Source: Collinsella sp. MSK.8.10 (GTDB lineage Bacteria > Actinomycetota > Coriobacteriia > Coriobacteriales > Coriobacteriaceae). Taken from it: a stretch of DNA of 64,000 nucleotides. A program made the position numbers and the translations under genes. Of this stretch, positions 1 to 8,181 are shown in pieces. The stretch lies in the NCBI RefSeq assembly GCF_019041915.1, contig NZ_JAHPYF010000001.1, forward strand, positions 310,001-374,000, read 5' to 3'. Below the pieces are notes generated by a model. That model ran no database searches and was not told the origin of the DNA. It worked only from the letters and a program-made list of their open reading frames with translations. Position 1 is the first letter of the stretch, and each line of letters begins with the position of its first letter.

Positions 1-2266
1 GCATGGGACGGAAGATCTGGAAGAGCATCGCAACCAGCAGCACGATGGCCACAATCGTCCAGATACCAAACTGTCCAAGAACAAGCAAGTTGTAGAACTG
101 GTTGATGAACAGGCCGATCACCCAAGCGAAGGCGCACTCGTAACCGATGGCGATCGCAGTCCACTTGCCGGAATCCATCTGGTTGCGGATGGTGCCAATG
201 GCGGCAAAGCACGGAGCGCACAGCAGGTTGAAGGCGCCGAAGGCAACGCAAGCGCCCATGGTGGGGAACATGCCGGCAAACGCGGTCCACAGGCTCGGGT
301 CGGTCTCGCCCGCGTCGGCGACGGACAGCAGCGAGCCGGCGGTGGCGACGACGTTCTCCTTGGCGACGAGACCCGAGACGGTCAGCGCGGTGGCCTGCCA
401 GGTGCTAAAGCCGAGCGGGGCGAAGATCCAAGCGACCAGGTTGCCGAGCATGGCAAGCACGGAGTAGTCCATGAACTCCTCGGGGATGCCGTCCATCGCA
501 GGCAGGAAACCAAAAGAACCGTTGTAGCTACCAAAGTTGGAGAGGAACCAAACCACGACGGTGGACGCGAAGATGACCGTGCCGGCCTTCTTGATAAAGG
601 CCCAGCAGCGCTCCCACACGTGCAGCGCCCAAGAGCGGATCGCCGGGAAGTGGTAGGCAGGAAGCTCCATAACGAACGGCGTCGGGCGACCGGCGAAGAG
701 CTTGGTCTTCTTGAGCATGAGGCCCGAGGCGATGACGGCAAAGACGCCCAGGAAGTAGAAGAGCGGGCTGATCCACGCGGCGGTGGTGGAAGAATCGCCG
801 ATGATGGAGCCCATGAGCAGGGCGATGATCGGCAGCTTGGCGCCGCAGGGGATGAACGTGGTGGTCATGACCGTCATGCGGCGGTCCTTCTCGTTCTCGA
901 TGGTCTTGGTAGCCATGACGCCGGGGACGCCGCAGCCCGAGGACACGAGCATGGGGATAAAGGACTTACCGGACAGGCCAAAGCGGCGGAACACGCGGTC
1001 CATGATGAAGGCGACGCGGGCCATGTAACCGCAGTCCTCCAGGAAGGACAGCATGACGAACAGCAGGAACATCTGCGGCACAAAGCCGAAGATGGCGCCC
1101 AGGCCGCCGACGATACCGTCACAGACGAGCGAATCGACCAGGCCGCCGTCCTCGGTGCCACCCGCCACAAGGGCGTCGTGCACCACGGTGGTAATACCCG
1201 GAACATAGGGGCCGTACTGTGCCGGGTCGACCGAGTCGGCATTGTCGCCCGCAGCCTCGACAGCTGCGTCGTAGGCGTCGCGACCCTGGCCGAGCACATA
1301 CCAGCCGTCGGTGCCGAAGAGCTGGTCGTTGGTGAAGTCGGTCACCGTGCCGCCCAAGGTAGAAACGGCGATGTAGTACACGCAGAACATGATGACCACA
1401 AAGATCGGCAGGCCCAGGATACGATTGGTAACCACGCGGTCGATCTTCTCGGAGGTGCTCATCTTGGCCGGAGCCTTGGTCATGCACTCATCGATGATGT
1501 GCGCGATGACGCCATAGCGCTCACCGGTGATGATGGACTCGGCATCGTCGTCGCAGTCCTGCTCGCACTGGGCGACCAGCTGCTCCACGCGAGCAGCCTT
1601 CTCCTTAGTGAGGTTGATGAGCTTGCAGGCGTCCGCGTCGCGCTCGAACAGCTTGACGGCGTAATAGCGGCGCTTTTTGGCGGGAACGCTTGCCGGCAGA
1701 TTGTTCTCGATGTGGTCCAGAACGTCCTCGATGGAGGAATCGAACTTGTGCTCCGGCACCTGGCCCTTAGAAGCAGCGGACTTCTTGACCTGCTCGAAGA
1801 GTTCCTTGATGCCCTTGTTCTTAAGAGCCGAGATCATCATGACCGGGCAACCGAGCTTCTTGGAAAGCTTGTCCGTGTCGATCTTATCGCCGTTCTTCTC
1901 GACCAGGTCGGCCATGTTGAGGGCAACGACCACGGGCAGGCCGGTCTCGATAACCTGAAGCGCCAGGTACAGGTTACGCTCGAGGTTGGTGGCATCGACG
2001 ACCTGAACGACAACATCGGGCTCGCCGCTCATGAGGTAATCGCGCGAGCATTGCTCCTCGGGGCTGTAGGGGGAAAGCGAGTAGATGCCAGGGAGGTCCG
2101 TGATGGTAACGTTCTTGTCGCTTAGGAGCTTGGCTTCCTTTTTCTCAACCGTGACGCCGGGCCAGTTGCCAACGTAGCCGTTGGCGCCGGTGATCAGGTT
2201 GAAAAGCGTGGTCTTGCCGCAGTTGGGGTTACCCGCCAGCGCGACATGGATCTGAGAATCCGCCAT
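1..2266 (-). CDS. feoB: Ferrous iron transporter FeoB (3' end beyond window)
   Basis: Inner-membrane Fe(II) permease with an N-terminal GTPase domain. The start codon is the ATG at 2264-2266, preceded by an AAGGAAG ribosome binding site; the frame stays open to position 1, giving about 755 residues of a protein that usually has 700-800. G-protein motifs are visible: G1 GNPNCGKTT (about 12-20), G3 DLPG (about 57-60) and G4 NMAD (about 117-120). Several hydrophobic segments follow, with Gate-type sequences such as SSGCGVPG. It is the last gene of feoA-feoA-feoB, separated from feoA by 122 bp holding an inverted repeat that may be an iron-regulator operator. The stop codon lies outside the window. 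Confidence 0.96.
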   Translation of the reverse strand, partial: MADSQIHVALAGNPNCGKTTLFNLITGANGYVGNWPGVTVEKKEAKLLSDKNVTITDLPGIYSLSPYSPEEQCSRDYLMSGEPDVVVQVVDATNLERNLYLALQVIETGLPVVVALNMADLVEKNGDKIDTDKLSKKLGCPVMMISALKNKGIKELFEQVKKSAASKGQVPEHKFDSSIEDVLDHIENNLPASVPAKKRRYYAVKLFERDADACKLINLTKEKAARVEQLVAQCEQDCDDDAESIITGERYGVIAHIIDECMTKAPAKMSTSEKIDRVVTNRILGLPIFVVIMFCVYYIAVSTLGGTVTDFTNDQLFGTDGWYVLGQGRDAYDAAVEAAGDNADSVDPAQYGPYVPGITTVVHDALVAGGTEDGGLVDSLVCDGIVGGLGAIFGFVPQMFLLFVMLSFLEDCGYMARVAFIMDRVFRRFGLSGKSFIPMLVSSGCGVPGVMATKTIENEKDRRMTVMTTTFIPCGAKLPIIALLMGSIIGDSSTTAAWISPLFYFLGVFAVIASGLMLKKTKLFAGRPTPFVMELPAYHFPAIRSWALHVWERCWAFIKKAGTVIFASTVVVWFLSNFGSYNGSFGFLPAMDGIPEEFMDYSVLAMLGNLVAWIFAPLGFSTWQATALTVSGLVAKENVVATAGSLLSVADAGETDPSLWTAFAGMFPTMGACVAFGAFNLLCAPCFAAIGTIRNQMDSGKWTAIAIGYECAFAWVIGLFINQFYNLLVLGQFGIWTIVAIVLLVAMLFQIFRPM

Positions 2267-2338
2267 TCAATCCTTCTTCCTTGTGTGCCTGCGCTGCTTT
2301 CTCCGCGCAGGCTGGATAATGTGCTTCAAAGTGCTGCA

Positions 2339-2362
2339 TTAAGTTAGAAAAACCTAACTTTA
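2339..2362. promoter_or_regulatory. Inverted repeat between feoA and feoB, candidate metal-regulator operator
   Basis: AAGTTAG (2341-2347) and CTAACTT (2354-2360) form a 7-bp inverted repeat with a 6-nt spacer, extended imperfectly on both sides. TTAG/CTAA half-sites resemble those bound by DtxR/IdeR-type repressors, and the neighbours are iron uptake genes, so an iron-responsive operator is inferred. A second hairpin, GCCTGCGC (2287-2294) with GCGCAGGC (2305-2312), lies between this site and the feoB ribosome binding site and has no U-tract. Confidence 0.4.
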
Positions 2363-2388
2363 TCTGCAGAAATATACGTAGCAAGCCC

Positions 2389-2610
2389 CTACTGGACCTC
2401 GACGACGGCCGCCTCCTCCTTGCGGATGGAAAGCTCGTAGCCGCGCACGTTGATCTCGACCGGATCGCCGAGCGGTGCTACCTTTACGACCTTGAACGAA
2501 GTGCCCTTGATGAGCCCCAGGTCCATAAGGTGGCGGCGAAGCGCGCCCTCACCGTGAAGCTTGACGATGGTGGAGCTCTCGCCCACCTTAACGTCACCCA
2601 ACGTCTTCAT
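2389..2610 (-). CDS. feoA: FeoA-family ferrous iron transport accessory protein (adjacent to feoB)
   Basis: A 73-residue SH3-like FeoA protein, the usual size for the family. The typical core is visible: a basic HLMDLGLIKG segment followed by a small beta domain containing a NVRGYELSIR stretch. FeoA proteins are small cytosolic partners thought to act on FeoB. The start ATG at 2608-2610 has an AAAGGGGG site upstream. It is the second of two adjacent feoA genes, 39 bp downstream of the first, and precedes feoB, so the three probably form one transcript. Confidence 0.92.
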   Translation of the reverse strand: MKTLGDVKVGESSTIVKLHGEGALRRHLMDLGLIKGTSFKVVKVAPLGDPVEINVRGYELSIRKEEAAVVEVQ

Positions 2611-2649
2611 CCTCTTGTCCCCCTTTCGGTTTTTATCAAATGCTGTGGA

Positions 2650-2892
2650 CTAACCGACGGTCATGATGTGCATGGCAACCTTGGAATCGATGCCAAAGCG
2701 TGCGCCGAGCACAGTGACGATGATATTGGCGCCACTCGAGCTCACCACGTGGATTTCGCTGCCCTCGACAAAGCCGAGGTCCTTGAGGTGGTGCTTCATA
2801 TCCTCATTGCCCTTTACACGAGACACGCGCACGGTTTCGCCCGCTTTTACCATCGAAAGCGGCATTGCCGGCATCTGCGGTCCGCAAGACAT
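2650..2892 (-). CDS. feoA: FeoA-family protein (first gene of the feo operon)
   Basis: An 80-residue second FeoA-like protein. It has the family pattern HHLKDLGFVEGSEI followed by a GARFGIDSKVA beta segment. It is only moderately similar to the neighbouring FeoA, so it looks like an old paralogue and not a recent duplicate. It is first in the feoA-feoA-feoB order and lies just downstream of a long inverted repeat (2935-2988) that probably contains the promoter. The N-terminal MSCGPQMP stretch places a cysteine near the start. Confidence 0.9.
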   Translation of the reverse strand: MSCGPQMPAMPLSMVKAGETVRVSRVKGNEDMKHHLKDLGFVEGSEIHVVSSSGANIIVTVLGARFGIDSKVAMHIMTVG

Positions 2893-2934
2893 GAGTGGCT
2901 CCTAACGTCAGTTCGTCCTCAACATCGACGCGGT

Positions 2935-2988
2935 AAAAGTTAACCACGCCTATGTTCGCTTTAGTAAACTAACACGTGGTTAACTTTT
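2935..2988. promoter_or_regulatory. 14-bp inverted repeat upstream of the feo operon
   Basis: AAAAGTTAACCACG (2935-2948) and CGTGGTTAACTTTT (2975-2988) are perfect inverted copies separated by 26 bp. A second small palindrome, TTAGTAAACTAA (2961-2972), sits in the spacer. It lies 43-96 bp upstream of the first feoA start. The nested arrangement suggests an operator for an iron- or metal-responsive repressor, possibly overlapping the promoter. The identity of the regulator is not shown by the sequence. Confidence 0.4.
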
Positions 2989-3091
2989 TGGAAAGGGTCC
3001 CCATTCAGATTTCGAAAAAGTTTCCTATACGAAACAAAAGGGCGCGGCAAAGACCATCTCTTTGCGGTGCCTTGTCATACCAATTTATGCA

Positions 3092-3112
3092 ACAAGGGGA
3101 CTGTCCCCTTGT
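3092..3112. repeat. Palindrome downstream of the HPr gene
   Basis: ACAAGGGGAC and GTCCCCTTGT are perfect 10-bp arms around a single central T. It lies 14 bp past the HPr-like stop codon. There is no long U-tract, so it may be a weak terminator or a dispersed GGGGACTGTCCCC-type palindrome. Confidence 0.45.
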
Positions 3113-3125
3113 CACATTGTTGAGG

Positions 3126-3374
3126 TTAGAGCGAGAGGTTTCTGATCGACGTGACGCAGGAGGCCTCATCCACGCCCGAAACGCGGAACACGACGTCTTC
3201 GCCACATTCGCCACAGAGTGCCATGAGCCCTATAACGTCGCGACCGTCGGTATGGCGGTCACCGATGCTGACCGACACGTCACTACGATGCTTGGCGATA
3301 ATGTCATAGAGCAGCGCAACCGGGCGGGCATGCAATCCCAACGGATCTTTAATCGTCTTTGTAAACTCGACCAT
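3126..3374 (-). CDS. ptsH: HPr-family phosphocarrier protein with Asp at position 46
   Basis: Starting at the ATG at 3372-3374 (site GGAGGGG just upstream), the protein has 82 residues, close to the usual HPr length. The active-site histidine is at residue 15 in GLHARP, exactly the canonical position, so it can in principle carry phosphate from PTS enzyme I. The regulatory serine at residue 46 of Gram-positive HPr, target of HPr kinase, is replaced by Asp46 (GRDVIGLMAL). That would mimic a permanent charge and rule out serine regulation by HPrK. No enzyme I gene is adjacent. A longer in-frame ATG at 3419 lacks a comparable ribosome binding site. Confidence 0.85.
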   Translation of the reverse strand: MVEFTKTIKDPLGLHARPVALLYDIIAKHRSDVSVSIGDRHTDGRDVIGLMALCGECGEDVVFRVSGVDEASCVTSIRNLSL

Positions 3375-3473
3375 GTCCCCTCCCACGACATCGTACATTC
3401 GGCTGGCAAACCCAGCCATGTGGTAGTTATTGTAGCGTTAGATGCTTGTTGAAGCCCGCCAGAAGGCTCAACC

Positions 3474-3581
3474 GGAAAGTGCGACCCGTTATTTGGCTGG
3501 ATTCTGGGACGCAGTTTCCCAAAGGGGCCTGTTTGGGAAACTGCGACCCGTTTTGGACGCAAATTCTGGGACGTAGTTTCC
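3474..3581. repeat. Two tandem copies of a GGAAACTGCG(A/T)CCC palindromic repeat
   Basis: Copy 1 has a left arm at 3474-3488 (GGAAAGTGCGACCCG) and a right arm at 3506-3519 (GGGACGCAGTTTCC). Copy 2 has arms at 3536-3550 and 3568-3581. A third copy sits at 51416-51461. The repeat is intergenic, imperfectly palindromic and REP-like. The stretch 3375-3622 contains no other feature. Confidence 0.6.
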
Positions 3582-3622
3582 GCGACGCCCAGTCAACCTA
3601 TACCCTCGCAACCTCGGCGTAT

Positions 3623-3655
3623 AAAAAACGAGGGAAGGCACGCGTCCTTCCCTCG
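3623..3655 (-). terminator. Rho-independent terminator of aspS
   Basis: CGAGGGAAGG (3629-3638) and CCTTCCCTCG (3646-3655) form a 10-bp stem with a 7-nt loop. Six T residues follow on the minus strand (3623-3628). It lies 25 bp past the aspS stop codon. Confidence 0.9.
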
Positions 3656-3680
3656 CAACGGGCAATATGTAGTCGCTCGC

Positions 3681-5468
3681 CTACATCAGGCGCAGGCTGA
3701 CGTCCTTGAGCTGGGCGCCGGAAACGGCACTCGGGGCGCCCGACATGAGGTCGGAGCCGCTGGCCGTCTTGGGGAACGCCATGACGTCGCGGATGGAGTC
3801 GGAGCCGGTGAGCAGCATGCACACGCGGTCCAGGCCCAGAGCGAAACCGCCCATCGGGGGCGCACCAAACTTGAGCGCCTCCATGAGGAAGCCGAACTGC
3901 GACTCGGCACGCTCCTCGGTAAAGCCCAGAAGCTTGAGCATGGACATCTGCATCTCGGCGTTGTGGATACGCATACCGCCGCCGCCAGCCTCAAAGCCGT
4001 CCATGACAAAGTCGTAGGTGCAAGAACCAGCCGCCAGCGGATCGGCCTCGATCTTGGCGATGTCGGTCTCGGTCGGCAGGGTAAAGGGCTGGTGCTCGGC
4101 AGCATAGGCCTTGCGATCCTCGTCCCAATGGAACAGCGGGAAGTTGACGACCCACAGGAAGTCGTGGCCCTCGCGCTTGATCTCGAGCGCGTTGGCCATG
4201 TGGGAACGCATGCCGCCCAGGATCTCGTCAGAGAGCAGGCGCGGGCCGGCGGCGAACATCACAAGGTCGCCGGGCTCGACGTCCATGCGCTCGCGCAGAG
4301 CCGCCATCTCCTCGTCCGAGAAGAACTTGACGATGGGGCTGTTGATGGAGCCGTCCTCGCGGAAAGCGATCCACGCCAGACCCTTGGCGCCAAACGTGGA
4401 GGCCACGCCGGCAAGCTTATCGATCTTGGCACGTGCCCAGGCACCGGCGCCCTTGGCGTTGATGGCCTTGACGACAGAGCCCTCCTCGTTTGCGGCAGTC
4501 GCAAAGACCTTGAACTTGGAGTTGGCGAAGATGTCGGTCAGGTCGACCAGGTGCATGCCATAGCGGGTATCGGGCTTGTCGGAGCCATAGGTGTCCATGG
4601 CCTCCCAGTAGTCCATACGACGCAGCGGCGTAGGCATCTCGACGCCCATGCGGCCGAAGGCGTCGGCCAGGACCTCCTCGAGCGCGCTCATGACGTCGTT
4701 CTGGTCCACGAAGGACATCTCGATATCGACCTGGGTGAACTCGGGCTGACGGTCGGCACGCAGGTCCTCGTCGCGGAAGCACTTGGCAACCTGGTAGTAG
4801 CGCTCGACGCCACCGACCATGAGCAGCTGCTTCAGGAGCTGCGGGGACTGCGGCAGGGCGTAGAAGTTACCCGGCTGAATACGGCTGGGAACGATGAAGT
4901 CGCGAGCGCCCTCGGGCGTGGACTTGAACAGGGAGGGCGTCTCGACCTCCATGAACTCACGGTTGTGCAGCGCCTCCCGAATGGCAAAGGTAAAGTCGGA
5001 GCGCAGCTTGAGGTTGGCCATCATCTCGGGACGACGGAGGTCCAGATAGCGATAGCGCAGGCGGGTGTCCTCGCTCGTCTCGATGCCGTCCTCGATCTGG
5101 AACGGCGGGGTGACGGACGTGTTGAGCACCTCGGCGTGGTCGGTCAGGACCTCGATCTCGCCGGTCGCGAGCTTGGTGTTGGTGGTCTCCTCACCACGAG
5201 CGCGCACGACGCCGTGGATCTTGATGGGCCACTCGGGACGCATGGTCTCGGCGATCTTAAAGGCATCGCCGTCGGAGTGCTCGGGGTCGAAGGTGAGCTG
5301 CGTGATGCCCTCGCGGTCACGAAGGTCGCAGAAGATAAGGCCGCCGTGGTCGCGGCGACGACTCACCCAACCGGTGAGGGTGACCTCTTCGCCCACGTTC
5401 TCGAAGCGAAGCTCGCCGCAGGTACGGGTGTGCATGGAATGCTCATCGATGGGACGGGTCTGGCTCAT
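3681..5468 (-). CDS. aspS: Aspartyl-tRNA synthetase
   Basis: Charges tRNA-Asp (or tRNA-Asp/Asn in non-discriminating species). At 595 residues it has the length of the bacterial enzyme with an inserted GAD domain. An N-terminal OB-fold anticodon-binding region contains GWVSRRRDHGG. Class II motif 2 is visible around FRDEDLRADRQPEFTQVD, and motif 3 around GFALGLDRVCMLLTG near the C-terminus. The ATG at 5466-5468 has an AAAGGAGGA site 9 nt upstream. It is a single-gene unit, divergent from serB; the 256 bp between them holds both promoters and no other gene. Confidence 0.97.
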   Translation of the reverse strand: MSQTRPIDEHSMHTRTCGELRFENVGEEVTLTGWVSRRRDHGGLIFCDLRDREGITQLTFDPEHSDGDAFKIAETMRPEWPIKIHGVVRARGEETTNTKLATGEIEVLTDHAEVLNTSVTPPFQIEDGIETSEDTRLRYRYLDLRRPEMMANLKLRSDFTFAIREALHNREFMEVETPSLFKSTPEGARDFIVPSRIQPGNFYALPQSPQLLKQLLMVGGVERYYQVAKCFRDEDLRADRQPEFTQVDIEMSFVDQNDVMSALEEVLADAFGRMGVEMPTPLRRMDYWEAMDTYGSDKPDTRYGMHLVDLTDIFANSKFKVFATAANEEGSVVKAINAKGAGAWARAKIDKLAGVASTFGAKGLAWIAFREDGSINSPIVKFFSDEEMAALRERMDVEPGDLVMFAAGPRLLSDEILGGMRSHMANALEIKREGHDFLWVVNFPLFHWDEDRKAYAAEHQPFTLPTETDIAKIEADPLAAGSCTYDFVMDGFEAGGGGMRIHNAEMQMSMLKLLGFTEERAESQFGFLMEALKFGAPPMGGFALGLDRVCMLLTGSDSIRDVMAFPKTASGSDLMSGAPSAVSGAQLKDVSLRLM

Positions 5469-5724
5469 ACCAGTGATCCTCCTTTATGGATCTGTGCCGC
5501 CCCGTGTCGTTCCGGGCGGCGTCGTACAGATTTGCCCAGCCTGCGTAAACCGCGCAGCCAGACATGGCGTTCTATCTTATCGCACCTGTGTCGATGTGCC
5601 GCGGAAAAGTGGCTCCTGCCCAAAGACTTGACGGAGACGAAACAATTGATGCGTCGCGGCACCCGTCTGCACGCGTCACGTGCGACAATATGCCCCAATA
5701 AAACAGCACTTGGAAAGGCCCGTC

Positions 5725-6360
5725 ATGACTGCACGGCTCATTGTTATGGATATCGACTCCACGCTCATCAACCAGGAGGTCATCGACCTGTTGGGCGAGG
5801 AGGCCGGCGTAGGCGAGCAAGTGGCGAAGATCACTGAGCGCGCCATGCGCGGCGAACTGGACTTTAAGCAGGCGCTCGAGGAGCGCGTGGGGCTGCTTGC
5901 CGGCTTGGACGAGAGTGTGTTCGAGCGTACCTTTGAGCGCGTGACGTTTACTCCTGGCGCGCTGGAGCTTGTGCGCTCAGCGCACAGCAAGGGCTGGAAG
6001 GTCGGCGTGGTAAGCGGCGGCTTCCATGAGGTGGCCGACAAGATCGTGGCCGCCGCGGGCATCGATTTTTGCCTGGCTAACCGCCTAGAGGTCGTGGACG
6101 GCAAGCTCACCGGTAAGCTGGCGGCAGACATCGTGACCAAGGAATCCAAGCTCATCCAGCTGCTGGATTGGGCGGTTGAGTGCGGTGTCGACATGGCCCA
6201 CACCGTCGCGATCGGTGACGGCGCCAACGACATCCCCATGATTCAGGCCGCGGGCACGGGCATCGCGTTTTGCGCCAAGCCCAAAACGCGCGAAGCCGCC
6301 CCGTTTGCCATCGATGAGCGCAACCTGATGCTCGCCATGGACATCATCCTGCGCGACTAG
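5725..6360 (+). CDS. serB: Phosphoserine phosphatase (HAD superfamily)
   Basis: Last step of L-serine synthesis, hydrolysing O-phospho-L-serine. HAD motifs are present: DIDSTL near the N-terminus with the two catalytic aspartates, the serine motif VSGG in the middle, and GDGANDIPM toward the C-terminus for magnesium binding. I chose the ATG at 5725 (211 aa) because GGAAAGG lies 6 nt upstream and the protein then begins just before the first HAD motif; a longer in-frame start at 5680 adds 15 unrelated residues. It is divergent from aspS. Confidence 0.93.
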   Translation: MTARLIVMDIDSTLINQEVIDLLGEEAGVGEQVAKITERAMRGELDFKQALEERVGLLAGLDESVFERTFERVTFTPGALELVRSAHSKGWKVGVVSGGFHEVADKIVAAAGIDFCLANRLEVVDGKLTGKLAADIVTKESKLIQLLDWAVECGVDMAHTVAIGDGANDIPMIQAAGTGIAFCAKPKTREAAPFAIDERNLMLAMDIILRD

Positions 6361-6396
6361 TCGATCCTTCTAACAAGAGAATCAGTCTGTCCTATA

Positions 6397-6430
6397 GTTT
6401 CCGAACAATTTTGTCTTAGTGTTCGGAAAC
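6397..6430. promoter_or_regulatory. 11-bp inverted repeat upstream of larB, candidate lar operator
   Basis: GTTTCCGAACA (6397-6407) and TGTTCGGAAAC (6420-6430) are perfect inverted arms with a 12-bp AT-rich spacer, 45 bp before the larB start. In lactobacilli the lar operon is controlled by a Crp-family regulator at a palindrome. Here the local candidate regulator is the TetR protein at 8182-8721. Which protein binds is unknown. Confidence 0.5.
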
Positions 6431-6474
6431 ATACCCTTTGAGTGCTAGACTTTGCGCCGTCGAAGGGAACATAT

Positions 6475-7257
6475 ATGGATAAGCGAGATCTTGAGCAATT
6501 GCTGAGCGATGTTGCCGGCGGAGTAGTCACCCCGGCAGTCGCCCTCACGCGCCTCCAGACGGCGCCAACCGCCGATCTGGGTTTTGCGCAGCTCGATCTT
6601 TCGCGCGGGGTGCGCCAGGGAGCCGGCGAGGTTGTCTACGGCGCCGGTAAAACCGCCGAGCAAATTGCCGCCATTATCGAAGCGCTGCGCGATGCCGGTC
6701 AGGAGCGCATCCTGGTCACGCGCCTGGACAGCGAAAAAGCAGCCCGTACCTCGGAGCTTCTCGGCAACGACATCGACCTGGGATATGCCCCGAACGCCCA
6801 GCTCGCCCTGGTGGGTGGCAAGCCCTCCCCCACCGGTAACGGACGCGTTGTCGTCGCCTGCGCCGGCACGAGCGACCTGCCCGTCGCCGAAGAGGCGGCA
6901 CTGACGGCCGAGTTCTACGGCAACGAGGTCGACCGCCTCTACGACGTGGGTGTCGCCGGCCTGCACCGCCTGCTCGCTCACGCCGAGGAACTTGCCCAGG
7001 CGCAGGTGGTCATCGCCATCGCCGGCATGGAAGGCGCCCTGGCGAGCGTTATCGGCGGTCTGGTGAGCTGTCCGGTCATTGCCGTTCCCACCAGCGTGGG
7101 CTACGGCGCGAGCTTTGGTGGCGTAGCCGCGCTGCTCGCCATGCTCAACTCCTGTGCCAGTGGCGTTTCGGTCGTCAATATCGACAACGGCTTTGGTGCC
7201 GCCTACCAGGCAAGTCTTATCAATCATCTGAGCGCCGGTACATCCCGCGCCCGTTAA
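6475..7257 (+). CDS. larB: LarB, pyridinium-3,5-biscarboxylic acid mononucleotide synthase
   Basis: First enzyme of the nickel-pincer cofactor pathway. It carboxylates nicotinic acid adenine dinucleotide and releases AMP. The 260-residue protein has the PurE-like C-terminal domain of the family, with stretches such as VVVACAGTSDLPVAEEA and GMEGALASVIGGLV. The ATG at 6475 has GAAGGGA about 7 nt upstream; the longer frame from 6442 overlaps the promoter region. It is followed after 10 bp by larC. Confidence 0.93.
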   Translation: MDKRDLEQLLSDVAGGVVTPAVALTRLQTAPTADLGFAQLDLSRGVRQGAGEVVYGAGKTAEQIAAIIEALRDAGQERILVTRLDSEKAARTSELLGNDIDLGYAPNAQLALVGGKPSPTGNGRVVVACAGTSDLPVAEEAALTAEFYGNEVDRLYDVGVAGLHRLLAHAEELAQAQVVIAIAGMEGALASVIGGLVSCPVIAVPTSVGYGASFGGVAALLAMLNSCASGVSVVNIDNGFGAAYQASLINHLSAGTSRAR

Positions 7258-7267
7258 GGAGCATTCC

Positions 7268-8179
7268 ATGTCCAACCATCAGCATACGCTTATCATCGAC
7301 GGCACCTCGGGCATCAGCGGCGATATGACCGTCGCGGCCCTGCTCGACCTGGGCGCCAGCGAGGAGCACCTGCGCGAACAGCTCGCCACGCTGCCGGTCG
7401 ACGGCTTTTCGATCTCCGTGACGCGCGTAAACAAGCATGGCATCGACGCCTGCGATTTCGACGTTCAGCTGGCAGAAGAGCTCGAGAACCACGACCACGA
7501 CATGGCATGGCTCTACGGCAACGAAGCAGCTGCCGAGCACACGCACGAGCACGAGCACCACCATCATGACCATGACGAGCATGAGCACTGCCATGAGCAT
7601 GATCATGAGACCCACGGCCATGGCCACGAGGGTCACCATCACGCCCACCACCATCACCACCGTTCTTTGGCGGACGTCACCGCTATCATCGACGGCTCGC
7701 AGCTAAGCGATGGCACCAAGCGTCGTGCGCTCGCCATCTTTACCGCGCTCGCCGCCGCCGAGGCAAAGGCCCACGGCAAAACGCCCGAGACCGTCATGTT
7801 CCACGAGGTAGGCGCCGTCGATTCCATCGTCGACGTCTGCTCTGTCGCCATCTGCCTCGATGACCTGGGCATCGAGGATATTGTCGTCGAGTCGCTCTCC
7901 GAGGGCCACGGCACCATCCACTGTGCCCACGGCCTCATGCCCATTCCCGTCCCCGCTGTCGTCAACCTGTGCCAGGCGGGCAATATCGCCCTCACGCCTG
8001 CACCGGTCGCCGGCGAGCTCGTGACGCCCACGGGCGCCGCCATCGTCACCGCGCTGCGTACGTCCGACCAACTGCCCTCACGCTACCGCATCGAAGCCGT
8101 CGGCTACGGCGCTGGCAAGCGCCCCTACGAGGGTTGCTCCGGTACGCTCCGCTGCCTGCTCGTTCACGCGGACGCATAG
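7268..8179 (+). CDS. larC: LarC nickel insertase, N-terminal (LarC1) part only
   Basis: LarC inserts nickel into the pincer nucleotide in a CTP-dependent reaction. The 303-residue product has the LarC1 hallmarks: IIDGTSGISGDM at the N-terminus, FHEVGAVDSIVD, and the GYGAGKRPYEG end. A histidine-rich linker of about 55 residues (about 78-132) probably stores or delivers nickel. The LarC2 half, which carries the conserved NIDDM-type region and binds CTP, is absent: a stop is followed 2 nt later by the tetR start. The ribosome binding site AAGGAG is strong. In lactobacilli LarC1 and LarC2 are joined by a frameshift, but no LarC2 frame follows here. Confidence 0.9.
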   Translation: MSNHQHTLIIDGTSGISGDMTVAALLDLGASEEHLREQLATLPVDGFSISVTRVNKHGIDACDFDVQLAEELENHDHDMAWLYGNEAAAEHTHEHEHHHHDHDEHEHCHEHDHETHGHGHEGHHHAHHHHHRSLADVTAIIDGSQLSDGTKRRALAIFTALAAAEAKAHGKTPETVMFHEVGAVDSIVDVCSVAICLDDLGIEDIVVESLSEGHGTIHCAHGLMPIPVPAVVNLCQAGNIALTPAPVAGELVTPTGAAIVTALRTSDQLPSRYRIEAVGYGAGKRPYEGCSGTLRCLLVHADA

Positions 8180-8181
8180 CC

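Noticed and set aside
620..2125. 501-aa plus-strand frame opposite feoB
   Set aside because: Low-complexity Asp/Gly/His/Ala shadow of feoB; the minus strand shows intact GTPase and transporter motifs.
3963..5837. 624-aa plus-strand frame opposite aspS
   Set aside because: Shadow of aspS with typical reverse-strand composition and no recognisable domain.
7500..7670. CAC/CAT-rich stretch looking like a simple repeat
   Set aside because: It is the coding sequence of the His-rich linker in LarC, in frame and flanked by conserved domains.
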